From Wohlfahrtiimonas larvae (lineage in GTDB: Bacteria > Pseudomonadota > Gammaproteobacteria > Cardiobacteriales > Wohlfahrtiimonadaceae): a DNA stretch of 64,000 nt. Under the pieces are notes generated by a model. That model saw only the letters and a list, made by a program, of their open reading frames with translations, had not been told where the DNA came from and did no database searches. The stretch covers positions 186,001-250,000 of the forward strand of contig NZ_BAABKE010000005.1 in assembly GCF_039543665.1 (NCBI RefSeq), read 5' to 3'. Below, piece after piece: positions 1 through 8,026 of the stretch (the stretch's first letter is position 1; the number at the start of each line of letters is the position of its first letter). The position numbers and the translations under genes are program-made.

Positions 1-466
1 GGCGAAACAGATTAAAGTCAGTATGGTTGGTAATAAAAATCTATTGCCTCAAGATCGCGAAAGTTTGTTGTTGTTGCACATTTTAGGCGTTCCTTCTGGA
101 ACATCGAGTGATTATAGTCAAGTCACTATTGTTATTTCGACAGATATGAAAATATTCTTTAGGCCAAAAGGATTAAAAAAATATTCGGGTACTCAAGATT
201 GGGTTAAGAATTTAAAGGTTAAGCCATCAGGCGATACTTTAACCCTAGAAAATCCAACACAATATCATATTGTTATCTATGGGTATAATATGACAGGTGC
301 TGATGATATGGTGCAAAAAGATATTATTGTCAAGCCATTGTCATCAGAAACTATGACGATCAAGGTAAAAGATAAGATATCAATATTTTATATCTTGGAT
401 TCTGGGGAAGTTGAAAAGCTAACATTTCGTTGTAAGAAGAATACTTGCCAATTGGAGGAATCATGA
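1..466 (+). CDS. Fimbrial periplasmic chaperone (PapD family), 3' part only
   Basis: The reading frame is open from base 2 and runs in from before the window, so only the C-terminal ~154 residues are seen; the ATG at 23 is internal. The PapD-family signature LPQDRESLLLL, followed by HILGVPSG, marks the end of the N-terminal immunoglobulin domain, and the next strand ends in IFFRP as in the G1 donor strand that completes pilin folds. The rest is the C-terminal chaperone domain (LENPTQYHIVI). It would escort pilus subunits through the periplasm to an outer-membrane usher. The TGA stop overlaps the ATG of the next gene (ATGA), so the two are translationally coupled. The usher and major pilin are presumably to the left, outside the window. 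Confidence 0.85.
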   Translation, partial: AKQIKVSMVGNKNLLPQDRESLLLLHILGVPSGTSSDYSQVTIVISTDMKIFFRPKGLKKYSGTQDWVKNLKVKPSGDTLTLENPTQYHIVIYGYNMTGADDMVQKDIIVKPLSSETMTIKVKDKISIFYILDSGEVEKLTFRCKKNTCQLEES

Positions 467-1470
467 TATTTAATTTTAAGAGAAAAATATCCATAGTATT
501 ATTAGGCATTGCATTATTAGGCAATGTTACTTTAGCTGACTGTAGTTTCTCAGGAAACAGAACTTTTACTATTACTATGGATGTGGGGCTTTCTCCTAAT
601 TCAGGCCCTAAAACTAGGGGGGATCTTAAATGCACATTTGATACTGTAATAACCCCACTCGTAAATCAACCAACAGACTGGAATAATTTCATTGTCGAGC
701 TTAAGAGGAGTCAATATCCAGTGCATGGTAGTTTGAGGGATGACCAAGTAGTAGCAAAATTTCGCGCAACATTAAAAACAAAAGCTGATAGTCGAATTGT
801 ATCAACATGGGACTTTGATATGGCCCAAAAAATTGTTACTAAAAATACACATTCATATACTTTAAAAAAAGATGTTGAATATTTTTTTGAGATAGAAAAT
901 GTAGTCGGAATGGTTATAGTTTCTGGTGGCAAGGAACCTATCCCATTAGTTTCTAGATATCGACCAAGCTCAGCTTATCTAATTTTCCCAATGGCGCTAG
1001 CTAATTTTTACGTACAGGGGGATATAGCATACCAAAGACCGCCTACTAAACCAACATGCACCGCCAATGCATTTACAGTGGTAGCACCATCGCAAGTTGA
1101 TTTTAAACAAATGGATATCAATGCCCTTGAAAAAGATACAGAATTTGTGAAGTCTTTTGTTATAACAATTACTAGAAAAGCTAATCAGAATTGTAAAGAT
1201 ACAACAACACCTTCAATAACTTTTACAACATCTAATGCTCTCAGTGAGAAAACAGATGCAAAGATTCCTGAGAGAGGTTTGTTGTTCAGTATATATCGAG
1301 AAAAAACAAAGCGTCTAGTAGATTTTGGCAAAGCTTATGATTGGGATTCTCAATCTGGTTTAACTACAAGAGCTGAAACATATGAGGGGCGTATTAAGAA
1401 AGATCCATCTACAAAGGTAACGCCAGGGCCATTTGGTATTACTGTTAATTATTCTATAAGTTATAGGTAA
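463..1470 (+). CDS. Fimbrial tip adhesin/minor pilin-like subunit
   Basis: Encodes 335 aa. I chose ATG 463 because GGAGG sits at 454-458 and the start overlaps the chaperone stop; a TTG 18 bases upstream would only add residues before the signal peptide. Residues 1-25 form a signal peptide (hydrophobic IVLLGIALLG, cleavage probably after LA). The mature protein appears to have two parts: an N-terminal region with a Cys pair (DCSF...LKCTF) and a C-terminal pilin-like domain starting near PTCTANAF and ending in FGITVNYSISYR, the alternating aromatic/hydrophobic tail typical of chaperone-usher subunits. Last place in the operon and length about twice that of a pilin suggest a tip adhesin. The receptor cannot be predicted. 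A hairpin terminator follows. Confidence 0.7.
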   Translation: MIFNFKRKISIVLLGIALLGNVTLADCSFSGNRTFTITMDVGLSPNSGPKTRGDLKCTFDTVITPLVNQPTDWNNFIVELKRSQYPVHGSLRDDQVVAKFRATLKTKADSRIVSTWDFDMAQKIVTKNTHSYTLKKDVEYFFEIENVVGMVIVSGGKEPIPLVSRYRPSSAYLIFPMALANFYVQGDIAYQRPPTKPTCTANAFTVVAPSQVDFKQMDINALEKDTEFVKSFVITITRKANQNCKDTTTPSITFTTSNALSEKTDAKIPERGLLFSIYREKTKRLVDFGKAYDWDSQSGLTTRAETYEGRIKKDPSTKVTPGPFGITVNYSISYR

Positions 1471-1498
1471 TTTATATTTCATTTGTAGATGGTAAAAA

Positions 1499-1527
1499 GG
1501 GCTCATAAATATAGAGCCCTATTTTTA
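1499..1527. terminator. Bidirectional intrinsic terminator
   Basis: Perfect 6-bp stem GGGCTC/GAGCCC (1499-1504 and 1514-1519) with a 9-base AT loop, flanked by an A-run on the left and a T-rich run on the right. It can end both the fimbrial operon (+) and aspA (-), which converge here. Confidence 0.85.
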
Positions 1528-1540
1528 TTGATATTTTATC

Positions 1541-2947
1541 TTAAAACTTAGGCTTTACATGATGTGGATGCAACAAGTTCTCTTCAGATAACAGATCATC
1601 TAACTCAGCTTCTGTCATTAGGTTACGTTCTAACACAACTTCCTTGATGCTTTTACCTGTTTCAGCACAAATCTTGCCAACGATGTCACCTTCTGCATGA
1701 CCGATCACTGGCGTTAAGTACGTGATGATGCCAATTGAATTTAAAACGTGTTCACGGCAGCGATCAGCATTGACAGTGATGCCATCAATACAACGATCAC
1801 GCAAGTTATAACAGCTGTTATTTAATAATGTAATGGATTCATATAATGCTTGAACCAATGCAGGTTCCATCACATTTAATTGTAATTGGGCAGCATCTGC
1901 GGCCATAGAAACGGTAACATCATTGCCCATCACTTTAAAACAAACTTGGTTCACCACTTCAGGAATAACAGGGTTGACTTTTGCTGGCATAATTGAACTA
2001 CCTGCTTGTAATTCTGGTAAGTTTAACTCTTTCAAACCCGCACGTGGGCCTGATGCCAATAAACGAAGGTCATTACAAATTTTACCTAAACGAATTGCAC
2101 AACGTTTTAAGCCAGCATGTAATGTGACAAAATCAGAACAATCATAAGTTGCTGAGAATAAGTCGGGTGCTGATTTGCACTCTTTTGCCATCAACTCAGA
2201 TAAATGCTTCACAACAGTTGCAGGATAATTTTCTGGTGTATTGATACTAGAACCAATGGCTGTAGCACCTAAATTAAATGTTAATAATGCATCAGTTGCT
2301 TGTTTCAACGCGACTATTTCATTGCCGAGCATTGCAGAGAATGCATTGAATTCTTGACCGACACTCATAGGAACGGCATCTTGTAATTGTGTACGACCCA
2401 TTTTCAATACACCATCAAACTCTTGTGCTTTTGCATCGATGCCAGCTTTTAAATAAATTAAACCTGCAATCAGAGTATGCATTTTTTCATAGAATGCTAA
2501 ACGTAAACCTGAAGGATAGGCATCATTGGTGGATTGCGACATGTTTACATGATTATTGGGATTAATGATGTCATATTGACCTTTTTCATGCCCCAGAATT
2601 TCTAATGCAAGATTCGCAATTACTTCATTGGTGTTCATATTAACTGAAGTGCCAGCACCACCTTGGAATGCATCTATCGGAAATTGATCCAAACAACGAT
2701 CATCTTTTAAAATTAGATCACAGGCTTTGATGATAGCTTCTGCAATTTTAGGTTCTAATACATGTAATGATTGATTGGCTAAAGCTACAGCTTTTTTCGT
2801 CAGTGCCATACCACGAATGATTTCAGGCATATCATTAATGGTTTGAGATGAAATTTTAAAGTTATCCATTGCTCTTTGTGTATGAATACCGTAGTAGCAA
2901 TCATTGGAAATCTCTTTACTGCCGAGTAGGTCAACTTCTTTACGCAT
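1541..2947 (-). CDS. aspA: Aspartate ammonia-lyase
   Basis: 468 aa, the usual length of AspA. It interconverts L-aspartate with fumarate and ammonia in the cytoplasm, feeding fumarate to respiration or the TCA cycle. The fumarase/aspartase signature GSSIMPAKVNP is present, together with the N-terminal GTSVNMNTNEVIAN and the MSQSTNDAYPSG substrate-binding block. The sequence resembles aspartase rather than class II fumarase, since the N-terminus reads RKEVDLLGSKEI and the active-site loop follows the AspA pattern. It stands alone, downstream of the Rrf2 gene on the same strand with a 117-base gap. The gap holds a TATAAT-like hexamer (minus strand, 3016-3021) but no convincing -35. Confidence 0.95.
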   Translation of the reverse strand: MRKEVDLLGSKEISNDCYYGIHTQRAMDNFKISSQTINDMPEIIRGMALTKKAVALANQSLHVLEPKIAEAIIKACDLILKDDRCLDQFPIDAFQGGAGTSVNMNTNEVIANLALEILGHEKGQYDIINPNNHVNMSQSTNDAYPSGLRLAFYEKMHTLIAGLIYLKAGIDAKAQEFDGVLKMGRTQLQDAVPMSVGQEFNAFSAMLGNEIVALKQATDALLTFNLGATAIGSSINTPENYPATVVKHLSELMAKECKSAPDLFSATYDCSDFVTLHAGLKRCAIRLGKICNDLRLLASGPRAGLKELNLPELQAGSSIMPAKVNPVIPEVVNQVCFKVMGNDVTVSMAADAAQLQLNVMEPALVQALYESITLLNNSCYNLRDRCIDGITVNADRCREHVLNSIGIITYLTPVIGHAEGDIVGKICAETGKSIKEVVLERNLMTEAELDDLLSEENLLHPHHVKPKF

Positions 2948-3064
2948 TTAATCCTCTTGATGTCACAATTAGTGTTTATAAAAGTATGAGACGATTCTTC
3001 ATTGTAATGCGTTTAATTATATTGTCACCCACAAAACAAAGTTATGACATAAAACATCAAATTA

Positions 3065-3511
3065 TTATAAATAATACATGTAATTATCATCGTCTTTTTG
3101 TGCATCTTCAGCAAGGTCTGCTAATGTAACAGAGCTTAAGCTCTCTTTTAATGCCTCATCTAAACGGATATAAATTTGTTGTTGTAGTGCTTGCTCAATT
3201 TTAGGTGCGATTTCATCCACAGTTTTTTCATTATCTGCAAACAAAGCAGGTTCAACGCTAGATAATACTTCATAGATGGAAATTTTATCCGGTGTATTGG
3301 TTAAAAAATAACCACCTTGAGCACCTTTAATGGCAGAAACAATGTTTCCTTGTTTTAATTGTGAGAAGACACGTTCTAAATAAATTTTAGAAATATTGAG
3401 ATCTGTTGCAATCTCTAAAATAGTCATTGTTTCTTTGGAATCATATGCCATTGCCATCTTTGTGACGGAGGCTAAAGCGTAACGTGATTTTGCAGATAGT
3501 TTCATTTTCAC
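3065..3511 (-). CDS. Rrf2-family transcriptional regulator (CymR-like, no cysteines)
   Basis: 148 aa with the Rrf2 winged-helix: N-terminal KLSAKSRYAL, a recognition helix in ATDLNISKIYLERVFSQL, and the wing motif KGAQGGYFL. IscR and NsrR carry three cysteines for an Fe-S cluster; this protein has none at all, as in Firmicutes CymR, the repressor of cysteine uptake and synthesis genes, which works in complex with CysK. It is divergent from cysK and a cysteine-type ABC transporter, so I infer that it represses them when cysteine is plentiful. Two in-frame ATGs (3511 and 3505) are possible starts. The protein ends in an acidic/aromatic tail (DDDNYMYYL). Family certain; ligand inferred. Confidence 0.85.
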   Translation of the reverse strand: MKMKLSAKSRYALASVTKMAMAYDSKETMTILEIATDLNISKIYLERVFSQLKQGNIVSAIKGAQGGYFLTNTPDKISIYEVLSSVEPALFADNEKTVDEIAPKIEQALQQQIYIRLDEALKESLSSVTLADLAEDAQKDDDNYMYYL

Positions 3512-3530
3512 CTTCTTACATAAAAATTGA

Positions 3531-3558
3531 TTGACAGTTTATCAAATTCTCTGATAAT
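3531..3558 (+). promoter_or_regulatory. cysK operon promoter with overlapping inverted repeat
   Basis: TTGACA (3531-3536), 16-base spacer, GATAAT (3553-3558). A perfect inverted repeat TTATCA-N7-TGATAA (3539-3544 and 3552-3557) occupies the spacer and the -10 element, so a protein bound there would block RNA polymerase. The adjacent divergent Rrf2 regulator is the obvious candidate. The promoter call rests on consensus match and position; the operator call is inference. Confidence 0.6.
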
Positions 3559-3631
3559 TTATAAGACATATAAAGCATATATTAAAAGTATGTTAATTCA
3601 GAATCAAGTTAAAATGTTAGAAGGAAGAGAA

Positions 3632-4567
3632 ATGACAAAAATTTATGAAAGTTTAACTGATTTAATCGGTAATACACCACTATTAAAATTAAACCGCTTC
3701 TCTCAGCATGAAGGTCTAGAAACACCTTTGATTGCTAAATTAGAATATTTGAACCCAGCTGGCAGTGTGAAAGATCGTATTGCATTGGCTATGGTTGAAA
3801 CAGCAGAAAAAGCAGGCATTCTAAAAGAAGGTTCTGTCATTATTGAGCCAACGAGTGGCAACACAGGCATTGGTTTAGCATCTGTTGCATCAGCGAAAGG
3901 CTACCGCATCATTTTAACAATGCCGGAAACAATGAGCATTGAGCGCCGTAATTTATTACAAGCTTATGGTGCAGAATTGATTTTAACAGAAGGCGCGAAA
4001 GGTATGAAGGGCGCAATTGCAAAAGCTGAAGAATTATCTAAAGAAATTGCAAACAGCGTAATCTTAGGTCAATTCGTAAACGCTGCAAACCCAGCTGCGC
4101 ACGAAGCAACAACTGGCCCTGAAATCTGGAATGATACAGATGGCCAAGTGGATATTTTAGTGGCAGGTATTGGTACAGGCGGTACGATTTCTGGGACTGG
4201 CGCTTATTTGAAAAAGCAAAATCCGAATATCCAGGTCGTGGCAATTGAGCCAGAATCTTCTCCAATTTTATCGAAAGGCGTTGCAGGTCCACATAAAATT
4301 CAAGGTATCGGTGCAGGTTTTGTGCCTGAAACATTGGATACTAAAGTTTATGATGAAGTGATCACAGTATCAGACAGCGATGCATTCTCTGTTGCGCCAG
4401 TTGTAGCAGGTACAGAAGGTTTATTGATTGGTATCTCTTCAAGTGCAGCATTGAGTGCAGCATTGGAATTGGCACGACGTCCTGAGAATAAAGGCAAAAA
4501 TATTGTCGTAATCTTACCAGATAGCGGTGAAAAATATCTTTCAACACCACTATTTGAAAAAAGATAA
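3632..4567 (+). CDS. cysK: Cysteine synthase (O-acetylserine sulfhydrylase)
   Basis: 311 aa when started at ATG 3632, which has AAGGAAG at 3621-3627; a longer open frame upstream runs through the promoter region and is not used. This PLP enzyme makes L-cysteine from O-acetyl-L-serine and sulfide. Visible motifs are NPAGSVKDRIA with the PLP lysine, PTSGNTGIGLA for substrate binding, and the phosphate-cradle GIGTGGTISGTG. It is the first gene of a five-gene operon whose other members form a polar amino acid ABC transporter, so synthesis and uptake of cysteine seem to be coexpressed. It could also serve as the partner of the Rrf2 protein, as CysK does for CymR in Bacillus and Staphylococcus; that is an inference. 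Confidence 0.95.
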   Translation: MTKIYESLTDLIGNTPLLKLNRFSQHEGLETPLIAKLEYLNPAGSVKDRIALAMVETAEKAGILKEGSVIIEPTSGNTGIGLASVASAKGYRIILTMPETMSIERRNLLQAYGAELILTEGAKGMKGAIAKAEELSKEIANSVILGQFVNAANPAAHEATTGPEIWNDTDGQVDILVAGIGTGGTISGTGAYLKKQNPNIQVVAIEPESSPILSKGVAGPHKIQGIGAGFVPETLDTKVYDEVITVSDSDAFSVAPVVAGTEGLLIGISSSAALSAALELARRPENKGKNIVVILPDSGEKYLSTPLFEKR

Positions 4568-4593
4568 ATATACATAGAAGATGAAACAAAGCC

Positions 4594-5256
4594 ATGGATT
4601 TTTCGTACATTGTTAAAGTATTACCAACCTTAGAGAAAGCTCTATGGCTTACGGTTAAAATCTCATTATTTGGGATTGTGAGTGCAATCATTTTGGGCGT
4701 GATATTGAGTTTAGTGATTTTCTATCGCTTACCAATCCTCGCCCGCATTGCACAAGGTTATGTGGCATTTTTTAGAAATACGCCATTATTGCTGCATCTT
4801 TTCTTTCTGTATTTTGGTTTACCGCGCGCTTTTGGTGTTGTTTTAAGTTTTGAAGTAACTGCATTATTAGGTTTATCACTTTTGGGTGGCGCTTATATGG
4901 CAGAAGCTTTTAAAGGTGGCATTGAATCAGTTACAAAATCTCAGTTTGATTCAGGTAAAGCGATTGGTCTGAATCGACTGCAGATGATTCGTTACATCAT
5001 ATTGCCACAAGCATTTTCATATTGTATCCCAGCACTTGGCGCGAACTGTATCTTCTTATTCAAAGAAACATCAGTATTCACAGCAATTGCAGGCACAGAC
5101 ATTACAACGGTTGTGGTGAATTACATCAGCAACGTTGGCCATACCAATGAAAATTTGCTGCTCTTAGTGATTGCGTATGTGATTGTGATTCTGCCATTTA
5201 CGATGATCTTATCTTATGTGGAAAAGAGGGTGCGCTATGCAGAATTTGGGTCTTGA
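4594..5256 (+). CDS. Polar amino acid ABC transporter permease 1
   Basis: 220 aa inner-membrane protein of the His/Glu/Gln/cystine permease family, with about five membrane segments (first at LWLTVKISLFGIVSAIILGV) and the EAA loop EAFKGGIESVTKSQFDSGKA followed by IGLNRLQMIRYIILPQA. It forms the channel with the next permease. It starts 26 bases after cysK and overlaps the following gene by 20 bases. The CjaA-like binding protein of the same operon points to cysteine/cystine as substrate; glutamate or glutamine is the alternative. Confidence 0.85.
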   Translation: MDFSYIVKVLPTLEKALWLTVKISLFGIVSAIILGVILSLVIFYRLPILARIAQGYVAFFRNTPLLLHLFFLYFGLPRAFGVVLSFEVTALLGLSLLGGAYMAEAFKGGIESVTKSQFDSGKAIGLNRLQMIRYIILPQAFSYCIPALGANCIFLFKETSVFTAIAGTDITTVVVNYISNVGHTNENLLLLVIAYVIVILPFTMILSYVEKRVRYAEFGS

Positions 5257-5914
5257 TATTCTGGATTGGATCACCGTTAAGCGTTTAGCAAGCGGGCTCT
5301 ATTTCACATTAGAAGTTGCATTGATCTCAATTGTTTTGAGTGTAATTTTAGGCACAATCTTTGGTGTACTTCGTACTTCCAATAATTGGTTTATTCGTAC
5401 AATATTCAGAATTTATTTAGAGATTGTGCGTGTATTACCAACATTAGTTTTATTGTATTTGTTGTATTACATTTTTCCCACAGATTTAAAAATTAATATC
5501 AGTGGGCGAGCAGTTGGCATCATCGCATTTACATTCTGGGGCGCTGCGGAAATGAGCGACATCATTCGTGGTGCAATTATTTCGATACCAAAGCATCAGA
5601 AAGAATCAGCACAAGCCATAGGATTAAATAACGTTCAGCTCTTTAGATATGTTTTGTTACCTCAAGCTTTTCAGCGAGCATTACCTGCGACATTAAATCT
5701 CTCTTCCCGCATCGTAATGACAACATCGCTCTTGGTTTTGATCGGCGTACAAGACATTACAAAAGTGGGCAAAGAGATCATTGAATACGCAACGATGATG
5801 AATAACCCAATGGCACCGTTTTGGATTTATGGCGTGATTTTACTGATCTTCTTTTTGATCTGTTATCCGCTCTCGAAATTAGCAACCTTTTTAACACGCA
5901 AATCAGGTCAATAA
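5237..5914 (+). CDS. Polar amino acid ABC transporter permease 2
   Basis: 225 aa from ATG 5237, chosen because a purine-rich AAAGAGGG lies at 5223-5230; an earlier in-frame ATG at 5216 has no ribosome site. Hydrophobic segments begin at LYFTLEVALISIVLSVILGT, and the family EAA loop is AIISIPKHQKESAQAIGLN. The first 20 bases lie inside the preceding permease gene, so translation is coupled. It completes the heterodimeric membrane channel of the presumed cysteine/cystine importer. Confidence 0.85.
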   Translation: MQNLGLDILDWITVKRLASGLYFTLEVALISIVLSVILGTIFGVLRTSNNWFIRTIFRIYLEIVRVLPTLVLLYLLYYIFPTDLKINISGRAVGIIAFTFWGAAEMSDIIRGAIISIPKHQKESAQAIGLNNVQLFRYVLLPQAFQRALPATLNLSSRIVMTTSLLVLIGVQDITKVGKEIIEYATMMNNPMAPFWIYGVILLIFFLICYPLSKLATFLTRKSGQ

Positions 5915-5923
5915 GGATACAAA

Positions 5924-6661
5924 ATGTCAGATGTTTTATTAAATATTGGCAAGCTCACTAAAACTTTTTCAGAGCGCACCATTTTAAATGGCATTGATTT
6001 GGCTGTGAAGAAAGGTGAAGTGGTTGTGATTCTAGGACCTTCTGGTTGCGGTAAATCGACATTCTTACGCTGTTTGAATGGTTTAGAAAAAATAGATAGT
6101 GGTTCAATTCAATTGGATGATGAAGAGTTAAATCAGCCTAAAACAAATTGGATCAATGTGCGACAAAAAATTGGGATGGTGTTTCAGAGTTATGATCTCT
6201 TCCCAAATATGACAGTTTTAGACAACATTCTGCTGGGGCCTTTAAAAGTTCAAAAGCGTGATAAAGCAGAAGTGATGAAACAAGTGGATGAGCTATTAAC
6301 ACGAGTAGGTTTATTGGATCGTAAAAATGCTTATCCAAGAGAATTATCAGGCGGACAAAAGCAGCGCATCGCGATTGTTAGAGCGCTCTGTATGAATCCT
6401 GAAATCATGCTCTTTGATGAAGTGACAGCTTCACTTGATCCCGAAATGGTGCGAGAAGTGCTGGAAGTGATTCAAGGCTTAGCAAAGCAAGGCATGACGA
6501 TGTTGATCGTGACGCATGAGTTGAATTTTGCACGTAGAGTTGCAAATCGTATTGTATTTATGGATCAAGGCAATATCGTGGAAATGGCTTCGCCTGAACA
6601 GTTTTTTACAGCGCCGAAAACAAAGCGCGCACAGCAGTTTTTAACCGTTTTTGATTTTTAA
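5924..6661 (+). CDS. Polar amino acid ABC transporter ATPase
   Basis: 245 aa. Walker A GPSGCGKST at residues 38-46, Q-loop in VFQSYDLFPNMTVLDN, signature LSGGQKQR, Walker B IMLFDEVTASLDPE, H-loop VTHEL. The DEVTASLDPE form of Walker B is seen in cystine/glutamine-type ATPases. It powers the two upstream permeases from the cytoplasmic face. Spacing of 9 bases from the preceding gene places it in the cysK operon. Confidence 0.9.
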   Translation: MSDVLLNIGKLTKTFSERTILNGIDLAVKKGEVVVILGPSGCGKSTFLRCLNGLEKIDSGSIQLDDEELNQPKTNWINVRQKIGMVFQSYDLFPNMTVLDNILLGPLKVQKRDKAEVMKQVDELLTRVGLLDRKNAYPRELSGGQKQRIAIVRALCMNPEIMLFDEVTASLDPEMVREVLEVIQGLAKQGMTMLIVTHELNFARRVANRIVFMDQGNIVEMASPEQFFTAPKTKRAQQFLTVFDF

Positions 6662-6727
6662 GTATCCAAAACTTATTTGTTTAGTATCAGCCAATTGTTA
6701 ATTAATTATAAAAAAGGAAGGATTGTC

Positions 6728-7576
6728 ATGTTTAGTTTTAAAAAATCAGCATCAGTCGCATTATTGGGTTTATCGGCACTATTTTCTTCATCTGCATTAG
6801 CACAAGAAGTAGATAATAGCTTGCAAGAAGTAAAAGATCGTGGTGAATTACGGATTGCTGTATTCAGCGATAAGCCACCATTTGGTTATGTGGATAGAGA
6901 AGGCAAAAGCCAAGGTTACGACATCGAATTAGCAAAACACTTAGGTAAAGCGCTATTTGGCGATGAAAATAAAGTCACATTCGTATTAACAGAAGCGCAA
7001 AACCGCATTAACGTTTTGAATGCAAATAAAGTGGACATTACATTGGCGAATTTCACAGTAACGCCAGAGCGCATTGAGCAAGTGGATTTTGCAAAGCCAT
7101 ACATGAAAGTTGCGATCGGCTTAGTTTCTCCAAATAAAGCATCCATTACAGATGTGAAAGATTTGGATGGCAAAGTATTGATCGTGAACAAAGGCACAAC
7201 GGCTGAAACTTATTTTGAAAAAAATCACCCGAACGTGCAGTTACAAAAATATGATCATAACTCAGAAGCATTTGCCGCATTGAAAGATGGTCGTGCAGCA
7301 GCATTAGCGCATGACAATACAATGTTATATGCCTGGGCGAAGAATAACCCTGAATTCGATGTATCAGTACAAGTGATCGGCCCAGAAGATGTGATTGCAC
7401 CAGCAGTTAAAAAAGGTAATAAAGCATTGTTGGATTGGTTGAATGCTGAAATCACAACATTACAAAGCCAAGAATTTTTCCACAAAGCATACGATAAATC
7501 AATGAAATCATTTTATGGGGATAACATTAATCCAGATAACATCGTGATTGATGCAAGTAACCTCACCCAAGAATAA
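6728..7576 (+). CDS. Periplasmic amino acid-binding protein (CjaA/cysteine-binding-like)
   Basis: 282 aa from ATG 6728, preceded by AAGGAAGG; the longer upstream frame lacks a ribosome site. Signal peptide of about 23 residues (KKSASVALLGLSALF...ALA, cleavage before QEV); no lipobox Cys, so it is soluble in the periplasm. It is an SBP_bac_3 fold: GELRIAVFSDKPPFGYVD, GKSQGYDIELAKHLG, and the C-terminal lobe VLIVNKGTTAETYFEKN then LAHDNTMLYAWAKNN. These last blocks resemble, from memory, the cysteine-binding CjaA of Campylobacter more than glutamine or histidine receptors. Last gene of the cysK operon, followed by a strong terminator. Ligand is inferred. Confidence 0.85.
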   Translation: MFSFKKSASVALLGLSALFSSSALAQEVDNSLQEVKDRGELRIAVFSDKPPFGYVDREGKSQGYDIELAKHLGKALFGDENKVTFVLTEAQNRINVLNANKVDITLANFTVTPERIEQVDFAKPYMKVAIGLVSPNKASITDVKDLDGKVLIVNKGTTAETYFEKNHPNVQLQKYDHNSEAFAALKDGRAAALAHDNTMLYAWAKNNPEFDVSVQVIGPEDVIAPAVKKGNKALLDWLNAEITTLQSQEFFHKAYDKSMKSFYGDNINPDNIVIDASNLTQE

Positions 7577-7613
7577 TAATAACTATAAGTTCTCTTTCTC
7601 TTTCTCGAATTTT

Positions 7614-7642
7614 GCCCAGTTTCCCCAAACTGGGCTTTTTTT
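7614..7642 (+). terminator. Terminator of the cysK-ABC operon
   Basis: Perfect 9-bp stem GCCCAGTTT/AAACTGGGC with a CCCC loop, then a run of seven T. Confidence 0.92.
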
Positions 7643-7749
7643 CATGAAGTCTATTAAAATTTCTGAGATGGAAAATTCGTACTTTTAGGCACTATGTTTT
7701 ATGTGATAATGAACAGAATGGATCGTGATAGATAAAATCTCTTTATGAG

Positions 7750-7769
7750 GTAGCACGCTCCAGTGCTAC
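7750..7769. repeat. Perfect inverted repeat upstream of the FUSC efflux operon
   Basis: GTAGCAC-N6-GTGCTAC, 46 bases before the DUF1656 start. It could be an operator or an RNA hairpin in the leader. It is not followed by a T-run and so is not a normal terminator. Confidence 0.6.
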
Positions 7770-7814
7770 GTAATGTTAATATATGAAAAGTTAAGAAATG
7801 TAGTTGAGGAAAAC

Positions 7815-8024
7815 ATGCATGATGTTGTTTTTGGTTCTTTAGTATTTTTGCCGGGGATTATTAGGGTGTTAATCTTGGCATTTTTTATGTGGCTGTTGAT
7901 ACGAGGATTTTATCGTAAAAAGCTGTATTCAAGTAATATTTGGCACCCTAATTTAGTAGATATTAGCGTCTATTTTGTTGCTTTATATATCAGTCACTTA
8001 ATTGTTTTATGGATACAAGGTTAA
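7815..8024 (+). CDS. DUF1656 small membrane protein (AaeX-type)
   Basis: 69 aa from ATG 7815, chosen because GAGGA is just upstream and DUF1656 proteins are about this long; ATG 7773 would add 14 charged residues and has no ribosome site. Two hydrophobic segments are visible (VFLPGIIRVLILAFFMWLLI and ISVYFVALYISHLIVLWI). Proteins of this family nearly always sit in front of HlyD- and FUSC-type efflux genes, as here, and their exact role is unknown. Confidence 0.8.
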   Translation: MHDVVFGSLVFLPGIIRVLILAFFMWLLIRGFYRKKLYSSNIWHPNLVDISVYFVALYISHLIVLWIQG

Positions 8025-8026
8025 CA

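Noticed and set aside
445..462. TTG start extending the fimbrial tip gene
   Set aside because: The ATG at 463 has GGAGG at ideal distance and gives a clean signal peptide; the extension lies over the ribosome site.
2948..3064. Promoter for aspA on the minus strand
   Set aside because: A TATAAT-like hexamer exists at 3016-3021, but the nearest -35-like sequence is only 12 bases away; not listed as a feature.
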